NCBI GenBank assembly: GCA_009694725.1
Contig: SICV01000005.1
Location: 1-60,485 of the forward strand
DNA length: 60,485 nt
Source: Candidatus Pacearchaeota archaeon
GTDB taxonomy: Archaea > Nanobdellota > Nanobdellia > Pacearchaeales > GW2011-AR1
Direction of reading: 5' to 3'
Numbering within the stretch: the stretch's first letter is position 1; each line of letters starts with the position of its first letter. The notes under the pieces were generated by a model, which ran no database searches, was not told the origin of the DNA, and saw nothing but the letters and a program-made list of their open reading frames with translations. Shown piece by piece: positions 53,076 to 60,485 of the stretch. The translations under genes and the position numbers were made by a program.

Positions 53076-55013
53076 CTAATCGCGAAAACCCTGACGCTTC
53101 ATAAATCCTTTAATAAAATTATTATGTCTATCTCGGCGAGAAATAGATTTCAATTTCCAGGCATTACGGTCATGTATTTTCTCACAACGAGTCGTTGAAG
53201 CAATAAATTTATGGGCTTCATCAGAAAGCAAGACTATTTTTGGAGCATAATCTGCAAGTTTCTTTGTAAGGAGCAAGGTATTGCCGAGTGCTGTATATTT
53301 GAATGGTTTTTCTTCAATAATCAATTCTCCAAAATGAATACCTACCCCATAATCAATTTGAGGGTTACCTTTGATATTATATTCATCTAATGCTCCCTGA
53401 ATATGTTCTGCTGCTTGTACTGCACGCATCATGACTGCATCTTCACCTTCAGCATGAGTAAAGAATGCTACCCAGGTTCCCGGACTTTGTTCTTGTACAA
53501 TCGCACCACTTGCGTGTGCTTCTTGAACAGCATGTTGCACAACAGAACGAACCTGTCCTTGCACAGAAGCATGATTCTTTATTCGTACCACTAATACCGG
53601 CAAATGTCTTCGTTCTCCTTTATCAATCAGTTGTGTTTTCTTTTCAGGGAAGGTAAATGATCCTCCTGCAGGACGAGTCGTATAGGATTGAGAAGAAGGG
53701 GAACTCGTTGCATAATCGGGTTTACCAATTTTCCTGTAATAATAAAATGCAGTAATTCCCAAAAGTAAAATTAATAAAATCCACGCAGTTGAAACATGAG
53801 AAATTAATCGCTGATCGGTAGGATCTTCAACCGAAATAGATTTTCCTGTTAAAAATGAACGCCCGGTAAATGAACTCGCCCCATCGGTTACTCCAACAAC
53901 ATAATCCCCATTCGGTGCATTTAACGTAAATGTTTTTTCTTCTTCTATTCCCAAACTAATTACTTTTGGTTCACGTACATCACCAATAATAATGTCCATT
54001 GTTTTATTATAAGGGACATTGCCCGTATTCATAATAGTTAATGTACCATTGGCAAGAGTAACAGAAACATTCAACACCACACCAACAGAAAATTGTCGAG
54101 TTACTTCAGTGCCATTTGCTTGAGCACGTATGGTCCAAACACCCGGAGGGGCAGAGGAAGACAAAGAATAGAAAGAAGTAGTCCCAGAGGTAAGTGTTTC
54201 TTGATGTATGACTGCACCTGTTGGGTCTCGTATCGAAAGATCTAAGGCAATATAATATGCTTCATGGGCCTGATCATACGCAAAAGAGGTGTAGGTTACT
54301 TTATTTCTGGGATAGAGCAAAGGAGCATTTAAAGCAATCTCTAATTCCTGTAATCTCTGTCCAATATGAATCGAAGTACTGGTTGCCCCAGTATTCAAGC
54401 CTTCACCTTCTGAAGCAGCTACTGAAAGGAGATACGCTTGTGAGCGAGCATCGGTAGGTAATACAAAGGAAAGGGTAAATACGCCATTTGTAATAGGCAC
54501 AGTTCCTGAAAGCGCTAATTCTTCACTTGAGTATTGTAACGTTCCTGTCGCGGTTTGACCGGTACGTTTAGCAACCGTACCATTGAATATAATCGTTGCA
54601 CCCGGTGCATGCACACCAAATGCCCCAGGAAGAGTAATCAGTAATTCAGTACTAATAGTAAACATGTTTGAATACACTTCTTCAGCTCCATACGAGGCAC
54701 GGAGAGCACACGAGCTTTTCAAACCCCCTATAAATGCAGTCGTCAACGGAACTTCGACAACAATCGATTTTTGTTCATTTGCGCCCAAAGTTAAAGGAGT
54801 TTTATACAATACTGCCTCATCATTCCCACAAACCAAAATAACTGAAAGATACTCCGTACCCGCAGTTGAACGACTAACACTCAGAGTGTTACTCAGAAGG
54901 TCTCCTAAATTATAAACGGCGTTTAAGGGACTAATACTCACCACAGCAAAAACGCCCGGTAGTAAGAATAAACTTAAAACAAAACACAGGACGAAAACCT
55001 CTTTTCTGAACAT
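53076..55013 (-). CDS. Extracellular multi-Ig-like, single-TM protein with C-terminal cyclase-homology-like domain
   Basis: Signal peptide, beta-rich ectodomain, TM (HVSTAWILLILLLGITAFYYY), C-term YGVGIHFGELIIEEKPFKYTALGNTLLLTKKLADYA. Confidence 0.7.
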   Translation of the reverse strand: MFRKEVFVLCFVLSLFLLPGVFAVVSISPLNAVYNLGDLLSNTLSVSRSTAGTEYLSVILVCGNDEAVLYKTPLTLGANEQKSIVVEVPLTTAFIGGLKSSCALRASYGAEEVYSNMFTISTELLITLPGAFGVHAPGATIIFNGTVAKRTGQTATGTLQYSSEELALSGTVPITNGVFTLSFVLPTDARSQAYLLSVAASEGEGLNTGATSTSIHIGQRLQELEIALNAPLLYPRNKVTYTSFAYDQAHEAYYIALDLSIRDPTGAVIHQETLTSGTTSFYSLSSSAPPGVWTIRAQANGTEVTRQFSVGVVLNVSVTLANGTLTIMNTGNVPYNKTMDIIIGDVREPKVISLGIEEEKTFTLNAPNGDYVVGVTDGASSFTGRSFLTGKSISVEDPTDQRLISHVSTAWILLILLLGITAFYYYRKIGKPDYATSSPSSQSYTTRPAGGSFTFPEKKTQLIDKGERRHLPVLVVRIKNHASVQGQVRSVVQHAVQEAHASGAIVQEQSPGTWVAFFTHAEGEDAVMMRAVQAAEHIQGALDEYNIKGNPQIDYGVGIHFGELIIEEKPFKYTALGNTLLLTKKLADYAPKIVLLSDEAHKFIASTTRCEKIHDRNAWKLKSISRRDRHNNFIKGFMKRQGFRD

Positions 55014-55100
55014 AATCTAAGTTCGCTTTACTCGTATATAAATCTTGCTTGAAAGTTGTCCACAAGACATATTTATATAGATGCAGAAACAAAGAAGGAA

Positions 55101-56207
55101 ATGGTGGAAGAAAAGAGTGTGGTAACTCCCTGGGAAGTCTCGGGAACAGTCGATTATGAGAAACTTATCAAAGAATTCGGAACACAAGCCTTAGATCAAA
55201 AGCAACTCAGCTCTCAAAAAGATGCTCCCCCTCTTCTACGCCGAGGATTATATTTTTCTCATCGTGATTTTCCTCAGTGGATTGCGGATGCTGAAAAAAA
55301 GAAAACAGTTTCCGTTGTAACGGGGCGAGGCCCTTCTGAAAAGATGCATCTTGGTCACCTCATTCCGTTCTTGGTCGCACAGTATCTCCAAAAACGTTAC
55401 GGGTGCATGGTTTACATCCCCCTCTCAGATGACGAAAAGTTCTTTTTTAAACGAGCTCTAACGCAAGAGCAAGCAGAGGCATACGGAGAAGACAATATTC
55501 TTGACATCATTGCACTCGGATTCGATCAGCAGAAAACAAAAATCTTCCGCGACTTTGAATACACCACAATCTACAGATATGCCGCCCTCATTGCTAAAAA
55601 GACAACATTTTCTACCGCAAAAGCAGTCTTTGGCTTCCAAGGAGATACCAATATCGGTTTCATCTTTTATCCTGCTGTTCAATCAGCTCACATCTATCTC
55701 CCTCAGTTTTTGCACGGTTCTCATCGCACGCTTGTCCCTATCGCCATTGACCAAGATCCGTATATGCGAATTCTGCGTGATGTTGCCGATGGATTGGGAT
55801 TCATCAAACCAGGAGCAGTGCATGCAAAATTCCTCCCCGGTTTATCGGGCAACCCTAAAATGTCTGCTTCCGATGCGGACAACGAGGTTATTTTCCTGAC
55901 TGATACTCCAGACGTTGTCACAAAGAAAATAAACAAATATGCATTCTCTGGGGGCAAAGACACGCTTGCAGAACATCGCGCACAGGGTGGGAATCCAGAT
56001 ATCGATATTTCTTTCCTCTACCTCAAATATCTCTTTGAGCCTGAGGATAAAGCACTCGCAAAAATTGAAAAGGACTATCGTTCCGGTAAGCTCCTCTCGG
56101 GAGAGCTCAAGAAAATCCTTATCGACAAAATCAATATCTTCCTGAAAGAACACCAAAAAAAGAAAGAACAAGCAAAGAAACTCGTCTCAAAGTTCAAACT
56201 GACGTAA
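55101..56207 (+). CDS. trpS: Tryptophanyl-tRNA synthetase
   Basis: VVTPWEVSGTVDYEKLIKEFG, GPSEKMHLGHLIPF, GNPKMSASDAD (KMSKS-like). Confidence 0.95.
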   Translation: MVEEKSVVTPWEVSGTVDYEKLIKEFGTQALDQKQLSSQKDAPPLLRRGLYFSHRDFPQWIADAEKKKTVSVVTGRGPSEKMHLGHLIPFLVAQYLQKRYGCMVYIPLSDDEKFFFKRALTQEQAEAYGEDNILDIIALGFDQQKTKIFRDFEYTTIYRYAALIAKKTTFSTAKAVFGFQGDTNIGFIFYPAVQSAHIYLPQFLHGSHRTLVPIAIDQDPYMRILRDVADGLGFIKPGAVHAKFLPGLSGNPKMSASDADNEVIFLTDTPDVVTKKINKYAFSGGKDTLAEHRAQGGNPDIDISFLYLKYLFEPEDKALAKIEKDYRSGKLLSGELKKILIDKINIFLKEHQKKKEQAKKLVSKFKLT

Positions 56208-56273
56208 TTTGTAACCCCTATATAGGAACAACAAAATAGAAAGATTTAAATAGCCCCTATTCTGAGAGAAACT

Positions 56274-56675
56274 ATGAACTTACAAAAAATACTAGGGATT
56301 ACCGCGCTCAGTACCGCTTTAATCGGAATTTCACTCCAGGTAGAACGGACACAAGAAAAAGCGCAATATCGTGGAGCCTCCGAACAACTTACGGCTATTC
56401 CCGGTTTACTGAAGGCCGATAAACTCTATGATGCGGAACAAGCATTGGGCGCTGCACAATCATACATTAGTCAAGAATATGCCGGAAGAGAAAGAAATGA
56501 GGGTTCGTTCTTTATTTCCGAAGCAGAATTACAGGGGCTTCAGAGAAAAATCAAAGAAGCAGGATACCAGGTAAACGCAAAGCAATTGCAAGAAAAAGCC
56601 TATAAACAACTACTTGAAGCAGATATTGCCAGAGCTCAAGAACTAATGAGAAAGGCATCCCAACGTCCACGTTAA
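56274..56675 (+). CDS. Hypothetical protein (133 aa), N-terminal hydrophobic segment
   Basis: Intact ORF with tttaaata ~25 nt upstream. Confidence 0.5.
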   Translation: MNLQKILGITALSTALIGISLQVERTQEKAQYRGASEQLTAIPGLLKADKLYDAEQALGAAQSYISQEYAGRERNEGSFFISEAELQGLQRKIKEAGYQVNAKQLQEKAYKQLLEADIARAQELMRKASQRPR

Positions 56676-56757
56676 ATAATCATAACCCTACACCCCACTT
56701 ATAAAACTCATTTCTCAAAACCTATTTCTTTTAATAGGCGCAGGTAGCTTCAAACAA

Positions 56758-57396
56758 ATGCTGAAAGCATTTCCAGGATTTGCAATTGATGAAGATCGTC
56801 TGAAACTCATTTTTGAAACTGCTCATCAAGCAACCATTGAACGATATGGTATCTTTAGAGAAGGAACACAAGGGTTTCTCCCTCAATGGAATCTCACTCA
56901 AAAACTTGAACAGATTCATCAACAAACAGAAACGAGCAACCCAGAAGGAGCAGGACAATTTCTCTTTACTCGTTGTTCAGTAGAACGGATTTCACTTTCA
57001 GCAGTCGTTCATCAGCAATGCCTCAAGCTCTGGAACAGTCCAGATAAATGGATGTTCAATGCACGAGAAGTCATAAAACGAGAAGCAAAAGAATTAGACA
57101 CAATTCTCAAAAAAAAGCTCGATTATGCAGTCCCTATAAACAAGGATATTTCAGCAGGCTTTACCTATCTCAATAATGCTGAAGTAATTACATGGAAATT
57201 CGACAACGATCCCCGTAACCTCATTCGCTATAAAACTGTGGAACAAGCGCGCGGACAATTACGAGCATTAATGGGTTTCGGTTCAGGGTTAGCAAATCTC
57301 TATCTCTTAGAATGTCAATCACAAAACATTGCCTCCCACTTGATCCGCATAATCTCTATCCAAAAATTGATCGACATAAAGCGCGCATTCCGATGA
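56758..57396 (+). CDS. Hypothetical protein (212 aa)
   Basis: Intact ORF. Confidence 0.55.
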   Translation: MLKAFPGFAIDEDRLKLIFETAHQATIERYGIFREGTQGFLPQWNLTQKLEQIHQQTETSNPEGAGQFLFTRCSVERISLSAVVHQQCLKLWNSPDKWMFNAREVIKREAKELDTILKKKLDYAVPINKDISAGFTYLNNAEVITWKFDNDPRNLIRYKTVEQARGQLRALMGFGSGLANLYLLECQSQNIASHLIRIISIQKLIDIKRAFR

Positions 57397-57461
57397 ACAC
57401 CGAGGTTGTCACCTTATAAAACGGCAATAAAACCTCTGGCAGAATTCACGCGAGCTCACTG

Positions 57462-57674
57462 GTGGAAGCATTAGAACAGTCCTATCGAGCAACCGCAATA
57501 CGCGCAGGCCTCAATCTCTATGAAATAGACTCTGCACTCTGGATTATAGGCTCAGAAGGGTGTGCCTTAAATGATCTCCATGTATGTCCAGATCGTTGTC
57601 CGCTCTATAAAACGGGGCTCTGCACAGCAAACACTCAACTCAAACATGACGATGGGGTTCTTTTAGGTCTATGA
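57462..57674 (+). CDS. Cys-rich hypothetical protein (70 aa)
   Basis: CALNDLHVCPDRCPLYKTGLC; possible metal-binding Cys cluster. Confidence 0.4.
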   Translation: MEALEQSYRATAIRAGLNLYEIDSALWIIGSEGCALNDLHVCPDRCPLYKTGLCTANTQLKHDDGVLLGL

Positions 57675-57886
57675 CTCAACAGGCAAACGACTTGACAGCC
57701 ATAAAAACCAAGGGCAAACGGCATTTAAGCTAGAGTGAACCTCCCCACCCCACGGGCTTGCCTTCGAAAAATCCAGGTCGGTGGAATAGAGCATCATCCT
57801 GCAACACCCTCAATTCAGTGGACATCAGATACGTACTTGTATTCCTGCCTTATCCGTATCCTCACAGCAAACGGGAGGGCAGTATA

Positions 57887-58891
57887 TTAAAAAGGAGCTC
57901 CACCCTCAGCCTGTAAATCTCGTAGTCCCATAATTTTACACAATTCCTTACGATGCTTCACAAGCGTTCGCAACCAAGTTTGATTATCCACAATATATTC
58001 TGTAACCGTAAAAGGAGTAACCGGATAATCGACGGTTCCTGTTCCTTCTGCAGTATGAGCACGGCAAACAAGCGTGCTCGGAATAGGGGTCTGCCGTATT
58101 GTCCAAGGTTTATCTAGACATAACATCTCTTCTAAACTCTCTAGATACTGCGCATATTTCACCGAACGAAGAAGGGTAGTGCAGGCATCTGGTTTTCCCT
58201 CATTGAGTACATTCATATGAGAGGCATACGGGATCCAATAATCTCGTTCATTTAAATTACTCTTATTCGAAGTTTGATCATGGGTATGGATATTGCCCGC
58301 TTTCAATAACAAAAGTGTTAAGGGTAAGGGTAGCAATAATACATCCGTTGTATGAGTTGCTAAGGTCTGCATAAGCTCATCATATCCAAGGGAACTCGGT
58401 TGCACCTTAAGTCCCTTACCATACCGAAACAAAGCAAATCGTACAGAGGGATCAGGCTCATGATCATTCAAGTACCGAGTAAGTAAATGGGACACATAAT
58501 TTTCTACTTGTAACACGCTAAACGAAGGGCGACTACTACGTCGACTTGTTGCTTTAATTTCAGTATAGTGCGTGCTCCCCGCACGATGTTGTATAAAATC
58601 AGGATGAAAATTACGACGTTCCCCATTCTGAAGTGTTTCAAATGAAAGTTTATGCGGGGGGCACAATCTTCCTCGATAGAGTGCTCGAAACAAAGCGCCA
58701 TAAAAATGACCAAGATTATGGGTCACTTTTCGAGTCATTAATTCCGCGAGTGTCGTATAGTATTCCGAACGAGTAATTGCTGCATCACATTCCGCTTCAG
58801 GTAGGGGCAAGGGTAATTGTCGAGTCAGAGAAGGAACTGAAGGAACCTCATACACCGGTGTAAAATAGGATACCTCTCCCCTCTTTCCCAT
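57887..58891 (-). CDS. Predicted PD-(D/E)XK nuclease-like hypothetical protein
   Basis: FHPDFIQHRAGSTHYTEIKATSRRSS motif; start possibly at MGKRGEVSYF. Confidence 0.5.
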   Translation of the reverse strand: MGKRGEVSYFTPVYEVPSVPSLTRQLPLPLPEAECDAAITRSEYYTTLAELMTRKVTHNLGHFYGALFRALYRGRLCPPHKLSFETLQNGERRNFHPDFIQHRAGSTHYTEIKATSRRSSRPSFSVLQVENYVSHLLTRYLNDHEPDPSVRFALFRYGKGLKVQPSSLGYDELMQTLATHTTDVLLLPLPLTLLLLKAGNIHTHDQTSNKSNLNERDYWIPYASHMNVLNEGKPDACTTLLRSVKYAQYLESLEEMLCLDKPWTIRQTPIPSTLVCRAHTAEGTGTVDYPVTPFTVTEYIVDNQTWLRTLVKHRKELCKIMGLRDLQAEGGAPF

Positions 58892-58993
58892 GACTATGCG
58901 ATGAATGTTCGTATTTAAAGGATTATGAGACCAGAACCTAGCAATTGAATCACACACAAGAATCTTTTTATAGCCTTCTGAATACGCCTACAC

Positions 58994-60485
58994 ATGCGAC
59001 TCATCACCCTCCATTGTGATTATATCAAATTCAAACCTCTGAAGAAAGCACTCAAAAGCATTGACGATATCAAAGACCTGGCAGGCAAAGACATTAAGGA
59101 ACCGCTCGTCGTCCTCACGGCCGTCGAACACGGAGATGACGCCACCACACTCCAACAATATGTAAGTGCCATCCAAAAGACCGCGACGGACGTCAAGGCA
59201 ACAAATATTGTCCTCTACCCCTATGCCCATCTCTCTTCCCAACTTGCCGATCCCACGTCAGCCCAGAAGATGCTCATCGATGCCGAAGCCACACTCACAA
59301 AAGCAGGTCTCAAGGTCACACGTGCACCCTTCGGCTACTACAAAGAATTTGAATTGAAATGTAAGGGCCACCCCTTATCAGAATTAAGCAAAGAATTCAG
59401 AAACGCTACTCAACAAGCACAAGCGCCCAAACAGACCGTCAAAAAGCCACAGCAGACATCAGGTAAAATTATTCTTGATCGAAGAAACCTTCCCCCGCAT
59501 GATCACCGTATTCTTGGGGAAGATCTCCAGATTTTTTTCTTAAGTGATGATGTGGGCCCGGGCCTGCCTCTCTGGCTACCGAAAGGAGAAGTTATTCGCA
59601 ACACTCTTATCCAATTCATGCGAACTACAGAAGAATCCTATGGTTATCAGTATGTCGCCACCCCCCATATTACGAAAGGGCTCTTGTATGAAAAAACGGG
59701 ACATCTTCCCCATTATGCCGAAACCATGTTTGCACCAATTAATGTGGATGGCATCGATTATTACCTCAAACCAATGAATTGTCCCCATCATCATCAAATC
59801 TTTGAGAAGCTGGTTAAAAGTTATCGCGATTTACCCTATCGTCTTGCAGAAGCAGGTACCGTGTATAGAAACGAGCTCTCAGGGGTTACGTATGGTCTCA
59901 CTCGTGTACGTGCCCTTACTCAAAATGATGCCCACATTTATTGTACCAAAGCCCAACTCCAGGATGAAATGAAACAAGTGCTGAAGCTCACCAAAGAAGT
60001 ACTTAATGCAACTGGTATGAAAGAATTTTGGTATCGTCTTTCGTTACCTGATTTCACAAAAAACTCTGAAAAATTCACGGGCGATCAGAAGATGTGGGCA
60101 CAAGCAGCACAAGATATTGAAAAAGTTTTGAAAGCATCTAAAGAAAAATTTGTCATTGGAGAAGGAGAAGCAGCATTCTACGGTCCCAAAATTGACATTC
60201 AGATCAAGAATGCACACGGGAAAGAAGAATCGCTTGCCACCATTCAAGTGGATATAGTCGTCCCCCAACGTATTGGACTGACCTATGTCAACGAAAAGGG
60301 CGAGAAGGAATTTCCAGTCATTATCCATCGTGCCCCGCTCGGGAGTTATGAGCGATTTATCTCATTCCTCCTCGAACAAACAAAGGGCAATCTCCCCCTC
60401 TGGCTCGCCCCGGTACAAATAAAAATAATCTCGTTCACTGATAAAAACAACACTTCTGTCGAAAAGCTCAAGAAGCAACTGAAAG
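58994..60485 (+). CDS. thrS: Threonyl-tRNA synthetase, archaeal type with N-terminal editing domain (3' end beyond window)
   Basis: MRLITLHCDYIKFKPLKKALKS... archaeal DTD-like N-domain; catalytic KPMNCPHHHQIF, YRNELSGVTYGLTRVRALTQNDAHIYC; open at window end. Confidence 0.95.
   Translation, partial: MRLITLHCDYIKFKPLKKALKSIDDIKDLAGKDIKEPLVVLTAVEHGDDATTLQQYVSAIQKTATDVKATNIVLYPYAHLSSQLADPTSAQKMLIDAEATLTKAGLKVTRAPFGYYKEFELKCKGHPLSELSKEFRNATQQAQAPKQTVKKPQQTSGKIILDRRNLPPHDHRILGEDLQIFFLSDDVGPGLPLWLPKGEVIRNTLIQFMRTTEESYGYQYVATPHITKGLLYEKTGHLPHYAETMFAPINVDGIDYYLKPMNCPHHHQIFEKLVKSYRDLPYRLAEAGTVYRNELSGVTYGLTRVRALTQNDAHIYCTKAQLQDEMKQVLKLTKEVLNATGMKEFWYRLSLPDFTKNSEKFTGDQKMWAQAAQDIEKVLKASKEKFVIGEGEAAFYGPKIDIQIKNAHGKEESLATIQVDIVVPQRIGLTYVNEKGEKEFPVIIHRAPLGSYERFISFLLEQTKGNLPLWLAPVQIKIISFTDKNNTSVEKLKKQLK

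Noticed and set aside
57720-57886. SRP RNA or RNase P RNA candidate
   Set aside because: No recognisable SRP helix 8 (GGAAG/GCA) or RNase P CR-I/CR-V signatures on either strand.
1-60485. CRISPR array or transposase/IS element
   Set aside because: No regularly spaced direct repeats and no transposase/integrase motifs seen by eye; the only tandem repeat (132-170) has two copies.

Overview
The 60.5 kb window comes from an archaeal chromosome, most likely a DPANN lineage such as Woesearchaeota/Pacearchaeota; the lineage is inferred from protein content and was not tested. It is dense with short intergenic gaps, and many genes have TATA boxes 22-27 nt before the start codon (leaderless style). 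Information-processing genes: rpoH-rpoB-rpoA (A'/A'' fused)-nusA, rps12-rps7-fusA, tuf, archaeal dnaG, SMC, thrS with an archaeal N-terminal domain (3' truncated by the window), trpS, and tRNA-iMet and tRNA-Lys. Metabolism and repair: class II RNR (nrdJ) with nrdR, rnhB, a MutY-like glycosylase, MGMT/ATL, a DenV-like pyrimidine-dimer glycosylase, an AP-endonuclease-IV-like protein, nifS/iscS, ppa, trhO, pheA. Surface/membrane: S-layer-like protein, TSP-like/InlB-like protein, BI-1, DoxX, YciB, PAP2/SMS-like. The left ~5 kb is an accessory-looking island: a nicotianamine-synthase-like/GNAT fusion, a cold-shock protein, decayed YdeI and DMT-transporter fragments, and a toxin-antitoxin pair next to an unusual initiator tRNA. 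The strongest leads are: (1) a canonical SMC head whose hinge is replaced by a Rad50-type CPLC zinc hook at the exact midpoint of the protein; (2) the NAS-like/GNAT fusion with a 22-bp-spaced palindromic operator upstream; (3) tandem NrdR boxes 32 bp apart upstream of archaeal nrdR-nrdJ; (4) a membrane protein with a degenerate class III cyclase-like domain; (5) a three-way-junction leader upstream of dnaG; (6) anti-T-arm inverted repeats 3' of both tRNA genes. All calls are by eye from the sequence and the supplied ORF track; no searches were run.
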